Below, piece after piece: positions 27,192-36,954 of a DNA stretch of 64,000 bases (the first letter of the stretch is position 1; every line of letters begins with the position of its first letter). Below the pieces are notes generated by a model, which was given only the letters and a program-made list of their open reading frames with translations, had not been told where the DNA came from and ran no database searches. Position numbers and translations under genes: made by a program. The stretch spans positions 1 through 64,000 of the forward strand of contig VXPE01000111.1 in the NCBI GenBank assembly GCA_009839745.1, read 5' to 3'. Origin of the DNA: Candidatus Poribacteria bacterium. Lineage in GTDB: Bacteria > Poribacteria > WGA-4E > WGA-3G.

Positions 27192-27560
27192 ATGAATGAA
27201 AAAGTGTTCCATGTCGGTGGTGTTGAACTTCACGTCGACAACCGCAATTTCGGATCGGATGGGGGTCCCTCTGTCCGTGTTTACGGCGCGGTCGGCGGTG
27301 AAAATGTGCAACTCCTCCGCTTTGACTGTTTTCGCAAGGATCCGCACTATCATTACGACCCCTCTGGGAAAAACGACCAGCGGCATCTCGATAAAGCGAG
27401 TGTGCCGGACTCAGTCGCATGGACGATTGAACAGTTGGGACAAAATCTCGCGGAAATGATTCACACAGCAGGTTACGCCAGTGTTGCTGAAGCAGTCGAT
27501 CAAACCGCAGTGACCCAGGTACTATCCGAGGTGGAATCCTTGATGCGAAGCGAAGACTAA
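27192..27560 (+). CDS. Small conserved-looking protein of unknown function, highly expressed promoter
   Basis: 122 residues from ATG 27192 with GGAGG in front. I do not recognise the family. The sequence has HVGGVELHVDNRNFGSDGGPSVRVYG, then a short strand-rich region ending HYHYDPSG, then a helical C-terminus. No signal peptide, membrane segment or cysteine motif beyond a single FDCF. Histidines HYHYDP could bind a metal. The perfect promoter suggests high constitutive expression. It may be co-transcribed with the secreted protein that starts 40 bases later. Confidence 0.75.
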   Translation: MNEKVFHVGGVELHVDNRNFGSDGGPSVRVYGAVGGENVQLLRFDCFRKDPHYHYDPSGKNDQRHLDKASVPDSVAWTIEQLGQNLAEMIHTAGYASVAEAVDQTAVTQVLSEVESLMRSED

Positions 27561-27600
27561 TTTTGTAGATGTGCTTTAGCACACAAAGGAGAAGGTTAAA

Positions 27601-28266
27601 GTGACGAAGACTATTACGGTAAGCGTGTTTCTGCTCACGCTGCTCATCGGGCTGACTACTTTTGCAGGAACCCCAGTGGAATGGGGAAAGTGGAAGGAAG
27701 GAGAACTTCTCCTCGAAAATCACAGTTTTGAAGAGGATTTAGCCGCTTGGGGTTTAGAAGACGGCGCGTGTTGTGGACGTGGTGGACTCTATACGATGGA
27801 AATCGATAAGAAAAACCCGCAACACGGAAAGCAATCGCTCAAAGTTATCGGGCATAAAGCAACAGGGACCGCATGGCATGCGAAGGTTCGGCAAAAGGAT
27901 GCCTCGATGAAATCTGGCGAGACTTACACCGTGATTTTTTGGGCGCGTGCCGAGAAACCGCGCGAGGTCCAACTCAGCGTCCAGATGCAACACGATCCGT
28001 GGACTTTCTACCAAGGCGGTGCTATCAATCTATTAGGAAAGGAATGGGAGGAGTACCATATTACCTTCAATGCGACTGATGATGTTGAAACAGATATGTG
28101 GGTCGGTTTATCTATTGCCCAGTCGGATGTCGATTTCTGGATTGATAACTTCCGCTACTTTGAAGGTGAACCAGAAGACGATCTGAATCGCGATACACCC
28201 TTTCCTGTTGATCCCAGAGAAAAATTGGCGATGCAGTGGGGCGAGATTAAAGCGGAACGGTTCTAA
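27601..28266 (+). CDS. Secreted carbohydrate-binding-module protein (CBM4/9-like)
   Basis: 221 residues starting with GTG; AAAGGAG precedes it. The N-terminus is a signal peptide (TITVSVFLLTLLIGLTTFAG). The rest is one jelly-roll domain: LLLENHSFEEDLAAWGLEDG, SLKVIGHKATGTAWHAKVRQ, YTVIFWARAEKP and VDFWIDNFRYFEGEPE, the pattern of CBM4/9-type domains. No catalytic domain is attached. It may bind extracellular glycans. A clear terminator follows. Confidence 0.8.
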   Translation: MTKTITVSVFLLTLLIGLTTFAGTPVEWGKWKEGELLLENHSFEEDLAAWGLEDGACCGRGGLYTMEIDKKNPQHGKQSLKVIGHKATGTAWHAKVRQKDASMKSGETYTVIFWARAEKPREVQLSVQMQHDPWTFYQGGAINLLGKEWEEYHITFNATDDVETDMWVGLSIAQSDVDFWIDNFRYFEGEPEDDLNRDTPFPVDPREKLAMQWGEIKAERF

Positions 28267-28288
28267 AAACGTTCATTCGGTTTTATGA

Positions 28289-28316
28289 GGCGCGGTCGGC
28301 AGACCGTGCCTTTTTT
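28289..28316 (+). terminator. Intrinsic terminator
   Basis: GGCGCGGTC-GGCA-GACCGTGCC followed by TTTTTT, 22 bases after the stop codon at 28266. Its T-run overlaps the stop codon of the convergent methyltransferase gene, so it may serve both directions. Confidence 0.85.
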
Positions 28317-29223
28317 ATTTGCATCGGAGTATCTCATAGTAGACTTTGGCACTATCGTGCAGTAAACCGTTTATTAGTCTATGATAAGAGAACGTTTCAA
28401 CATCTGATTGAATTTCTTGACTTCTAAAGGTCGAAAGATTCGTTTTAAGTTTTTTCCACTTACCATACAGTTTCAAACGACGGGCACCGGACAACGATCG
28501 ATGATCGGGATTTTGGTATATTAAACACAGTTTATGCTGATTGTATGCCGTCATTATCTGGATGAGTACATCGGATAAGCCGTCAATGTCTAATGTCGGA
28601 CTCGAGAAAAAGTAGCAGAAATTAAATATAATCTGTGTCCTATCATCGTTTTCAATGTACCTGTCCAGTAATCGGGGCAAAGAATCGGAGTCGCGAATTA
28701 ACGCAATTTTGTCGAAGAAAGGCTCTCTATACGTGTTGGGACCGTATGTGTTGATTGCTTCTGCTTTATGAAGCATCGTTTGTGAACTATCAATTCCTAT
28801 ATAAGTGATGTCACCCTGTTCTGAAAACGCTCGAAAAGCAATACCTGAAGTGAGTGGACCACAACCGAAGTCGATGAATACGACTTTATCCTTTTCGCTT
28901 ATCGGTGTGAGGCAATTGGTAAAGATGTGATAGGAACCGAAGAGGTGCCTGGGCATGTGATGGACACAATAGATGGATACCTTGTCTTTTGGGAAATAAT
29001 ATTCATTGGAGGGTTTATCATAAGATGTTTCATCAAAGTCGCTCTGTCCCTGTCTCAGGATACGCGCTATATCTTCCCAGTAGTATATTCTGTTATTTTT
29101 AATGTCTTCCGAGAGTGCCGGTAGATCGTGTTCAAAGGGTTTTACGATGAGTTCCTCAAACAGATGCTTTAGGCTTTCATCGGGTTTATAATGATTCTCG
29201 TGGGGACAGTGTATATAGGACAT
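28315..29223 (-). CDS. Class I SAM-dependent methyltransferase-like protein
   Basis: 302 residues. VVFIDFGCGPLTSGIAFRAF is a motif I SAM-binding loop and ITYIGIDSSQTML fits motif II. The N-terminal 100 residues are helical with HCPHENHYKPDES and the C-terminal part has no recognised domain. No strong ribosome-binding site precedes the ATG. It is AT-richer than its neighbours, so transfer is possible. The substrate is unknown. Confidence 0.7.
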   Translation of the reverse strand: MSYIHCPHENHYKPDESLKHLFEELIVKPFEHDLPALSEDIKNNRIYYWEDIARILRQGQSDFDETSYDKPSNEYYFPKDKVSIYCVHHMPRHLFGSYHIFTNCLTPISEKDKVVFIDFGCGPLTSGIAFRAFSEQGDITYIGIDSSQTMLHKAEAINTYGPNTYREPFFDKIALIRDSDSLPRLLDRYIENDDRTQIIFNFCYFFSSPTLDIDGLSDVLIQIMTAYNQHKLCLIYQNPDHRSLSGARRLKLYGKWKKLKTNLSTFRSQEIQSDVETFSYHRLINGLLHDSAKVYYEILRCK

Positions 29224-29379
29224 GTTTTGGGATTCTTTTTTAAAAGATGGCGTTCGAGTTTCATTATCAAATAACGGAGGAAGAGTAAAATAGAGGCAGG
29301 ATGTGTTTAGGGACCGCTGTACATAGACCAGCAGCGCAGCAACACTAACAAGGTCGGGGTTATGATCAAGAGGTTCAGA

Positions 29380-30393
29380 CTACAGATCGGCGACTAATTC
29401 CTCATGGTATGCGAAGAGTGCTGGGGTACCGCCAGTGTGCAAGAAGATGACGGTGTCGTCGCGGCCGAGTTTGCCCCGGTGGATGTGGTCGATAAGGCAC
29501 GCCATCGCTTTGGCGGTGTAGACGGGATCAAGGAAGATACCTTCGGTTTTCGCGACCAATTTGAGGGCATCAATACATTCCGGCGTGAGATAGCCGTAAG
29601 CCTCTCCAATATAGTCATCTGTATTTTGAATATCTGTTTCCGTAACGCACGGGTCCACGCCTAAAAGGTCGGCGGCACTGTTTGCCGCACTACTGAGCCG
29701 TTCAAGTTTATTTTCCCAAACAATGGGAGCAATGCCGAAGGGTTTCATTTTCAGTCCAAGCGTTTTGGTGCCGAGGACCAGACCTGCCTGTGTACCGCCT
29801 ACGGAAGCCGTATAAATCCAATCGGCATCAATACCCAATTGCTCTTGCTGTTGTGCAATTTCAGCGATGCACCATGTGAAAGCGACAGCGGCGAGCGCAG
29901 TGGAGCGCGGCGAGGAAACGACATAAGGCTTCAGCCCTTGTTTCTTGAGGTCTTCCGCCAGTTCGTATTTTACGACATCTAATTCAGGTCCGAATGGGAC
30001 ATCCACAACTTCGACTTCGGCGCCTGCTAAATTATCTAACAACAGATTGCCTTGAACGATACTCTTGTGGTCCCGTGCGAGACGCAAGTAGCAGTTGAGT
30101 CCAAGTTTACCGCAGGCAGCGGCGGCTTGTCTACAGTGATTGGATTGCGATGCCGCGCCGTGGACAATCGTATCGGCCCCTTGCGCAACGGCATCCCCAA
30201 TTGTGAAGGTAAGTTGTCGGACCTTGTTTCCACCGAATGCCAAGCCTGAACAATCTTCGCGTTTAATGAAGATACGTGGACCGCCGAGTGCTTCAGAGAG
30301 TCGTGGGCATTCCTCAAGCGGTGTCGGAAAGTGACCAAGGTCCACTTGTGGAATCTGGGACACTTTCTGAATTAAGCCCTCACCAATTTTCAT
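29380..30393 (-). CDS. D-cysteine desulfhydrase / ACC deaminase family PLP enzyme
   Basis: 337 residues from the ATG at 30393, placed right after the stop of the upstream gene; the longer frame overlaps it. FGGNKVRQL holds the PLP lysine K57, ASQSNHCRQAAAA is the phosphate and substrate loop, and SVGGTQAGLVLG and LHTGGTPALFAY complete the fold type II PLP site. Members release ammonia and pyruvate from D-cysteine or ACC. The specificity is not decided by eye. AGCGGAG lies before the start. Confidence 0.88.
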   Translation of the reverse strand: MKIGEGLIQKVSQIPQVDLGHFPTPLEECPRLSEALGGPRIFIKREDCSGLAFGGNKVRQLTFTIGDAVAQGADTIVHGAASQSNHCRQAAAACGKLGLNCYLRLARDHKSIVQGNLLLDNLAGAEVEVVDVPFGPELDVVKYELAEDLKKQGLKPYVVSSPRSTALAAVAFTWCIAEIAQQQEQLGIDADWIYTASVGGTQAGLVLGTKTLGLKMKPFGIAPIVWENKLERLSSAANSAADLLGVDPCVTETDIQNTDDYIGEAYGYLTPECIDALKLVAKTEGIFLDPVYTAKAMACLIDHIHRGKLGRDDTVIFLHTGGTPALFAYHEELVADL

Positions 30394-30397
30394 CAAT

Positions 30398-31933
30398 CTA
30401 CTCCGCTTCAATAACGACAGCCATTTGACTGACCCGTTTTCCATCCTTGGACCGCAAGCCTGGTGTGACGACCTCAACGATGGTTCCTGACACAAATTCA
30501 CTGCTGCAGGCACCTTTTACCCTATGGTGGTTGGACGATACTTTCGTTTTCCCGATTTCAATTGGAATGACTTCGGAATCAACAAGGTCTAAGAACCAGG
30601 TGAGACGCTTGGGTAAGGCGTTCCCGCTCGCGCTTTTGGCGATCTCAACAAACAGAAAATCGCGGACGAACTCGATGAGGAACTTCTTGAAAACGATCAC
30701 CTCAATCTTTGAGGCGTGTGTCTTTTCTTGTTCGGTTAACTTCTTCGTAAAGCGTTGGAGATAGGCATCACATTCGCCCTGAATTTTCTCCAAATCGCTC
30801 GCGTTCTCGGCGAGGAAGTCAGGGAACAATGTGGGGGAGGGGGTGGAAATACCACGCGTCTGTTTGAGCGTCTGTTTGAGTTGCCTCCCGACATCAGTGA
30901 GGGTTTCAACAAGCTGTTCGGAATCAGGTGTGCCACGTTCTGCCTCTTTCTGCCATGCGGTTATCTCGTTCACCATGAGGTTAAGCAGCAACATTGCGGT
31001 TTCCTCTTCACAGAGCGTTTCTGGATCCCAATCAATGAGATTCAGTCCGTAGCCTTCATTGTAATCCTTCTCTAATTTAGAGAGTTTATCCTGAAAATCG
31101 TTTTGAATGGCTTCGCCTTTTTGCTGATAGTAAGCCTTGCCGCGTCTGCCTTCGACAGGAAATCCGAGGGCTTCAGCAAACTGCCCGAAAATTCCTTTCC
31201 TTTTCTGTTTCAAAGCTGCTCTGCTGGTATTAGCAGATGTTGTTATTGCCTCCGATTGCCGTTGCTTTGCACGCGCACTTGATGGCAGAGATGGGATTGT
31301 GATCTTAAACTCAAGGTTATTGTCTATGGGGAATGCCTGTGATTTAGGCGCGATACGGACAGGCGAGGATACTTTTGTCGGTTCCTGTTCGTTTTCAGCG
31401 AGGATCAGCTGTTTCGGCTCTGCAGTATCCACTTCGGGATCGTTCGGGATCACGGTTTCTTCTACGGGGTTAGGCGAACGAGGAACAACTACTTTTTCAG
31501 CAAGTGATGCTATTGCAGGCTCGAATTCGGGATTCGCGTGTGTGTCTATGTTACTATGGTCCCTTACGGAGGATATATTGATCACAGGCACGGGGTCCTC
31601 TGCTAACTCCTCTGCTGGGAATTTAATTCTAAGTTGCTCCAATTCTGCTAATATTTTTTCAATACGAGCGGAAATAGGCTCCGTATTGTCAACAAAAAAG
31701 GTGAGTCGATATGCTTCGAGTACCTCCGTTGGGAGGCACAGCAGGACAGGCGAATTGGCTAACTGAAACTGTCTCCAATTAGCGAGTCCACTCATGGCTA
31801 ATTTCTGATACATCACACGCACTTGTCTTTCATCGCTAATTAGATTCCGGACACTCATATAGGTCCGAGTGCCTTCAGTGCTAAATGCTATCTCAATATC
31901 TCGGAAACGACCTGTTACGCTGTTCCTGGACAT
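30398..31933 (-). CDS. Unknown protein with possible GrpE-like C-terminal domain
   Basis: 511 residues. I do not recognise the whole protein. Residues 1-110 look globular, 110-250 are low-complexity and acidic, and 250-440 are helical with charged repeats. The last 60 residues (VIPIEIGKTKVSSNHHRV, GTIVEVVTPGLRSKDGKRV, MAVVIEAE) resemble the beta-domain of GrpE, which typically has PIE-x-G, a His, GTV-x-EV and an RPA-x-V tail. A J-domain or Hsp70 partner is not visible nearby. The gene ends 5 bases before the start of the PLP enzyme gene, so the two are probably co-transcribed. Confidence 0.55.
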   Translation of the reverse strand: MSRNSVTGRFRDIEIAFSTEGTRTYMSVRNLISDERQVRVMYQKLAMSGLANWRQFQLANSPVLLCLPTEVLEAYRLTFFVDNTEPISARIEKILAELEQLRIKFPAEELAEDPVPVINISSVRDHSNIDTHANPEFEPAIASLAEKVVVPRSPNPVEETVIPNDPEVDTAEPKQLILAENEQEPTKVSSPVRIAPKSQAFPIDNNLEFKITIPSLPSSARAKQRQSEAITTSANTSRAALKQKRKGIFGQFAEALGFPVEGRRGKAYYQQKGEAIQNDFQDKLSKLEKDYNEGYGLNLIDWDPETLCEEETAMLLLNLMVNEITAWQKEAERGTPDSEQLVETLTDVGRQLKQTLKQTRGISTPSPTLFPDFLAENASDLEKIQGECDAYLQRFTKKLTEQEKTHASKIEVIVFKKFLIEFVRDFLFVEIAKSASGNALPKRLTWFLDLVDSEVIPIEIGKTKVSSNHHRVKGACSSEFVSGTIVEVVTPGLRSKDGKRVSQMAVVIEAE

Positions 31934-32148
31934 GTTATATTTCTCCTCGCAAGTCTCTCAGAATAGTGTGGTAAAACCGAAATGGAATACGACCGAACAT
32001 GAGTTTAAAGTATGATGTCGAATTAAACAATTCAACGTTTTTTTTTCGTTGGCGTTACAAAATTTTTTCTTTGCTATTTGAGAAGTGTCTCAAAAGATGA
32101 GGCGGACTTTCTATACCCCAACAATTGCCCAAAGTCAGTATAGAGAAT

Positions 32149-35100
32149 TCATCTCTTGATAAGCATTTTCCGAGTCGCTTGGAAAGTTCCAGCTTGAATT
32201 GCGTAAAAATATACCCCGCTCGCGACAGATTCACCGGAAGTGTTCCGACCGTCCCAATGAACGGTGTGTGAACCCGCCTTGCGGTAGCCAAGTGCTTTAA
32301 AATAAATACGCTTCCCTTGAGCATCGTAGATATGAAGGGACACGTTCGTATCTGAGGCGAGTTGATACGGGATCCAGGTCTCCGGGTTAAATGGGTTGGG
32401 AAAGTTTTGACTTAAACGGTTGACTAACGCAGAATTAACGGCATGCGGCGTCCAGTCAGATTGCGTAGGTTCTTCCACAGCAAGCGAGCGGTTTCCTTCT
32501 ATGTTCACACGAAAAATACGGAGCTCATACAGATCCGCAACATACAGGGTATTCCCTACCAATTTCAATTCAAACGGGAATCTGAGTTCACGAAAACTTG
32601 AAGCGACTGTCAATCTACGTGTGTCAATTACCTCAACGCTATTGCTACTGAGTAGATAGAGAGCGTTGCCACTGACCGTTGCATCAATTGGGAGCGCATC
32701 CTTCTCGTATGCGTCTTGCAACTTCGGTTTGTTCGGTTCAGACACATCAAGCACTACGACACCGATGCCGCTGTCCAATAGGTAAGCCCGTTCATCCGCG
32801 ATCGCAACACCTGTTGCATTGCCTTGTGTCGCGTAACTTCCAACCAAACGCGGGACTGCCGGTCCTGTAATGTCGAAAACGTGCAGCCCGCCTTCAAGGG
32901 CAGCGAGGTATGCGTGGGCGGGTTGGGCGGCATCGATGACAACACGATAAGCACTTCCCGGCATATCGCGTCTGGATATAATTCTACTTTGCTGCGGGAC
33001 CCGGCTATCAACAACAATGAGGGATCCTGCGCAGAGATAGGCATAGCCTTCGTGCAACGCGATGTCCGAAACGGGCGAAGTTGTCGGGATATGTGCTGCA
33101 ATCGTATCTGTGGCGAGATTGACAACGGACATTCCAGTCTCAGTGGCAACATATCCGTGACCGTTTTGGACACGAATTTTGGTGCAGTCAGCAGCCTCAA
33201 ACCGGTTGTTAGAGGTGATGGTATGCGTGGGCAACGGGAGTCTTTTTGTCACAGTGCCCTGATAAGGGGTCGTAAATTCGAGGGTCTTCAATCCACCTAC
33301 ACCGTTTGCGACGTAGACGGTTCGTTCGCCTGCATCTGTTTCGACAACGTCAAGTCCATAAGTTGTGCCGCCAGAGGCATATTGATGTAACCATTTCGGC
33401 GACGCTGATTCGCTGATGTCTATTGTTTGGATGCCCCCCTTTCCGTCAGCGACATAAGCGAGTGTATCTTTGAGGACTATATCGGTCGCGTTGCCGGATG
33501 TAGGTTGTGTGGCGATACGCCGTGGCTGTTGTGGGTTACGCACATTAATAACATGAAGTCCTGTTTGCCTGTCTGTGAGATAGACGGTATTGTCTTGGAA
33601 TTGAATACCTGTTGCGAGTCCTGGCGTATTAAGGCGGAAATCTATTTCGGGATTTTCGTCATCGGTAACGTCCACCAAGATGAGGTTGCCTGAAGCGACA
33701 TAGGCGTGGGTCGTCCCTCTTGTCTCTTCGACCTCGTGGGCAGTGGAAAGAATTGGCACAACGCCGCGCACAACAAAATCACCGAATGGACTTGGATCGA
33801 GAATAAGAAGTCCGTGTCTGTCATCGCTGAAATAGACAGTGCCGTTGTGGATAGCAACATTGATCGGTGTGCCTGCTGTGCGAAAGAAACGTCGGGGACG
33901 CGGTATTTGCATATTGTGTATATCGCGTAAATTGAAAACAAGCATTCCACGCTCACGATCGAGTACGTATAGTTTGTCATCAGCGACTCGGACTCTGTGT
34001 ACACTCGTGAACCCTCTGAGCGTCTTTACGAGACTCGGCTTATTCGGGACTGCGATATCAATGACTTGGACACCGGCAGCACCGTCAGCCACATAAGCGG
34101 TGTCTCCGGCGACGGTGACAGATTGCGCCCTGCCCGGCGTAGCAATCTCACCAATTCGAGCGGGGTGTGTCGGTGCTATTAACGTGAAGATTTCAAGTCC
34201 CCAATCACTCGCTGCGTAGAGGTGTGCGGCATTCCGATCCCCGATTGCAATGTCGGTATAATCACTGGCAAGATGGATTTGAGTCCTCGGTTCGAGGTGT
34301 GTCTCCGGGGTAAGCTGCACTAACGAAACACTCTGTTGGGTGAGATTCCCAAGGGCGTGGGTGACAGCGTCAGGCATAGTGTCCGACACACGCTGGCGCG
34401 GAATATCTACCGCACCAACGTTGTTAGCGACGGGCATATCCACGGCGACATAGCGAAAGGTCTGTGGAACATCTCCCGTTACCATTAGCACAATCTCACC
34501 GTCGCGTAGAAGCCCCGCTCTGCGAAGATGCCCTCTGTTTTTCGTGTCAAATGGGAGAGGTGTAACCACCGGGCGTCCGTTGGATGGCAGATAAAGGGTG
34601 GTCGCATAGAGGTTTCCTGAATTACTTCCAATCACCGATAGATCCAAGGTTTCGGGTAGATTCTCGAAGACAATGTAGTGTGCCCCCCATTGGTTGATGG
34701 GAATATCGTTCACCGCGTTCGGGTAACTGCGGACGCGCTGCACTACAGCACTCACCTTTCGATTACGTAGGGCAGCGTAACCGAGTTGTTTGCTTTGCGC
34801 CTGCGTGTTCACCCAATTCGCAAGCCCCCATTTCAGGAAGACTTCAGGGAATCTGTCCCTTCTTCCACCGCCTTCCAGGGCAGCGTCAATCGCGTGTTCG
34901 CCGAGTGCGTCCGTCTCTATAATACGGCGGATGAGTTCCGGGCCTCCATACTGTTCATAGAGATAAAGCATGAGCATAAAGGCACCGCCGTAATACACAT
35001 CCGCTGTGTTTGTATAAGCAAGCGAAACACTCGGGTTTGCTAAGTAACCATCGACAAAGATGTTATGCACAGTGCCGTAAACTGCCCATTCGACAAAGCT

Positions 35101-35742
35101 CGCAGTGCCTTCCTCTAACCACCGCTGGTCAGTCGTCCCGCCGTTCTGGAACCAATTGATGAGATGTGCGAATTCGTGTGCAAGACTGCTATAAAAAGTA
35201 TGTCGATCCCGTTCTCTGAACTGAAAAACGTCCATATAGAGCATTTCACGGCGGTTGCTATGTGGCAATGTCGGCAACTGATCGGCCGGCGCGAAATATC
35301 CACCGTAGTCCTTCCCAGATTGGTTCATGCCAACATCGTGCATCAGCAAGGTGATGCGGTTGTCTCTGTCGAGTCCGGGTTTCCATTCCGTTCCCATCCA
35401 TTTGCGAACATTCGGGTAGATGCGGTTATCAAATTCTCTCGCGACGGCAGCAGCTTCGGCATCCGTAAACAGATCGCGCACTGAATTGTCAACATAGACA
35501 TAGAGATGTTCACTTTTGGCAATACAGGTGGCGACTACCTCTGTCTCAGGAATATGAATAAAAAATCGCTCTACCTGTCCAATCTGAACAGGTGCGGCGG
35601 GCGCAGCCGGAATTTCTTCAAAAGGGTGTTGATGGAGGTGATCCTGATGCAGCAGCGGTGTTCCGCACAACCACGGATCCGCGAGCACGGGAGTCCCAAT
35701 GACAAAAAAGATAAGGAGGATTGATGATATTAAAAGTCTCAT
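32149..35742 (-). CDS. Large secreted metallopeptidase with LVIVD beta-propeller repeats
   Basis: 1197 residues. A signal peptide (LLISSILLIFFVIGTPVLA) is followed by a zinc-metallopeptidase domain with HEFAH at H189-E190...H193 and WLEEGTAS supplying a third ligand, similar to M30-type or gluzincin-like enzymes. Residues about 470-1080 hold many LVIVD-type repeats (AYVADGAAGVQVIDI, VYFSDDRHGLLILD, LYVLDRERGMLVF). The last 90 residues are a FlgD/T9SS-like sorting domain: NFPNPFNPETWIPYQL, IYDAQGK, HTVHWDGRNTSGESVASGVYFY. It is likely a surface or secreted enzyme. The terminal module suggests a secretion route like that of type IX, though no such genes are in view. Confidence 0.85.
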   Translation of the reverse strand: MRLLISSILLIFFVIGTPVLADPWLCGTPLLHQDHLHQHPFEEIPAAPAAPVQIGQVERFFIHIPETEVVATCIAKSEHLYVYVDNSVRDLFTDAEAAAVAREFDNRIYPNVRKWMGTEWKPGLDRDNRITLLMHDVGMNQSGKDYGGYFAPADQLPTLPHSNRREMLYMDVFQFRERDRHTFYSSLAHEFAHLINWFQNGGTTDQRWLEEGTASFVEWAVYGTVHNIFVDGYLANPSVSLAYTNTADVYYGGAFMLMLYLYEQYGGPELIRRIIETDALGEHAIDAALEGGGRRDRFPEVFLKWGLANWVNTQAQSKQLGYAALRNRKVSAVVQRVRSYPNAVNDIPINQWGAHYIVFENLPETLDLSVIGSNSGNLYATTLYLPSNGRPVVTPLPFDTKNRGHLRRAGLLRDGEIVLMVTGDVPQTFRYVAVDMPVANNVGAVDIPRQRVSDTMPDAVTHALGNLTQQSVSLVQLTPETHLEPRTQIHLASDYTDIAIGDRNAAHLYAASDWGLEIFTLIAPTHPARIGEIATPGRAQSVTVAGDTAYVADGAAGVQVIDIAVPNKPSLVKTLRGFTSVHRVRVADDKLYVLDRERGMLVFNLRDIHNMQIPRPRRFFRTAGTPINVAIHNGTVYFSDDRHGLLILDPSPFGDFVVRGVVPILSTAHEVEETRGTTHAYVASGNLILVDVTDDENPEIDFRLNTPGLATGIQFQDNTVYLTDRQTGLHVINVRNPQQPRRIATQPTSGNATDIVLKDTLAYVADGKGGIQTIDISESASPKWLHQYASGGTTYGLDVVETDAGERTVYVANGVGGLKTLEFTTPYQGTVTKRLPLPTHTITSNNRFEAADCTKIRVQNGHGYVATETGMSVVNLATDTIAAHIPTTSPVSDIALHEGYAYLCAGSLIVVDSRVPQQSRIISRRDMPGSAYRVVIDAAQPAHAYLAALEGGLHVFDITGPAVPRLVGSYATQGNATGVAIADERAYLLDSGIGVVVLDVSEPNKPKLQDAYEKDALPIDATVSGNALYLLSSNSVEVIDTRRLTVASSFRELRFPFELKLVGNTLYVADLYELRIFRVNIEGNRSLAVEEPTQSDWTPHAVNSALVNRLSQNFPNPFNPETWIPYQLASDTNVSLHIYDAQGKRIYFKALGYRKAGSHTVHWDGRNTSGESVASGVYFYAIQAGTFQATRKMLIKR

Positions 35743-35852
35743 GAGATGTGTCGTGTTCTATTGAGTTTAAATTTTTTGGGTGTAGCATTAATTTCACTAC
35801 TCTCTATTTTACAACAGTTACGCCAGAAATTCAATTGAGATAGGAAATTCCC

Positions 35853-35881
35853 TTTACAGATCAAAATCCTTCTGATATACT
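35853..35881 (+). promoter_or_regulatory. Promoter of the oxidoreductase-GrdB operon
   Basis: TTTACA (35853-35858), 17-base spacer, TATACT (35876-35881), about 35 bases before the ATG at 35916. Confidence 0.65.
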
Positions 35882-35915
35882 CTCGCCATAATAAACGCTC
35901 AAAAGGGGGATCCCA

Positions 35916-36941
35916 ATGTATCGTGTCGGTATCATCGGATTGGGCAATATCGCCTCCCGTTATTCAACGCCAGATGACCCTTATCCCTATTGCCACACAG
36001 GCGGCATCCGTTTCTGTGAAACAACCGAATTGGTCGCAGTCGCGGACATGTCCCAAGACCGCCAAACGGAGTTTCAACAGGTGTGGGGACCCGCTTTCCC
36101 AGCCAATTCCATAAACTACTACGAAACAGATACGCAGATGCTTGAAAGCGAAGATTTAGACATCGTTGCTGTCTGTGTCCGCGGACCGCATCACTTCAAG
36201 GTCATGCAAAACGTTTTGAAAGCGGACATCAAAGCCATCTTCCTCGAAAAACCCGCTGGATGTTCGCTTGAAGAGGTAGATACGATGACCGCGGGTGCTG
36301 ACGCGAAAGGCATTCCGATTGTTGTTGACTACACACGCCACTGGGCCCCACACCTCATTCGCCTCCAATCGCTTATCAAGGATGGACTCATCGGTGAGGT
36401 GCAAACCGTCATCGGGTATTGCGGCGGGGGTGTGCTCTCCTTTGCTATCCACACGACAGATATGATTTGCCAATTCGCGGGTTATGATCCGGTTTCAGTG
36501 GCTGGATTCGTTTCTGGGGGTGGGGATGTCCCAGAGCCTTACGAACCTGAACCCGCGATTGTGGGCTCAACGATTCAATTTGAGAGCGGTGTTGTCGGTT
36601 TCCATGTCGGAAACCATGGCACACGTGGCGGGTTCTCCGTTGATGTCCTCGGCAGCGAAGGCAGCGTTCAGGCAGGATTTTATAGCAGCACGACTGTGCA
36701 TAAAGAAGGAAAGTTAGTTGATAACGCCACTCTTGATTTACCTGAAAACGCCGGTCCGTTCAATGTCGCATATAAACAGATTACCGATTACTTAGACGGT
36801 GGACCGTTACCCGATTGTGCGCGTGATGATTACACCGCTGTCAATGAAATCGGCTTCGCTACCATTGAGAGCGACATTACTGGACAGACCGTCCAACTCC
36901 CGGGTCAGAACAGGAAACGGCTTATCTTCGCGAACGGCTAA
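35916..36941 (+). CDS. Gfo/Idh/MocA-family oxidoreductase
   Basis: 341 residues. YRVGIIGLGNIASRYS is the dinucleotide-binding loop, FLEKPAGCSLEEVD the EKP motif, and DYTRHWAPHLIRL the family's Arg/His region. AAAGGGGG precedes the ATG. It is followed by the GrdB-like selenoprotein gene after 13 bases, so the two are an operon. A second family member follows at 37841. The pair may catalyse successive steps of sugar or polyol conversion. Confidence 0.88.
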   Translation: MYRVGIIGLGNIASRYSTPDDPYPYCHTGGIRFCETTELVAVADMSQDRQTEFQQVWGPAFPANSINYYETDTQMLESEDLDIVAVCVRGPHHFKVMQNVLKADIKAIFLEKPAGCSLEEVDTMTAGADAKGIPIVVDYTRHWAPHLIRLQSLIKDGLIGEVQTVIGYCGGGVLSFAIHTTDMICQFAGYDPVSVAGFVSGGGDVPEPYEPEPAIVGSTIQFESGVVGFHVGNHGTRGGFSVDVLGSEGSVQAGFYSSTTVHKEGKLVDNATLDLPENAGPFNVAYKQITDYLDGGPLPDCARDDYTAVNEIGFATIESDITGQTVQLPGQNRKRLIFANG

Positions 36942-36954
36942 TATGAGGTTCATA

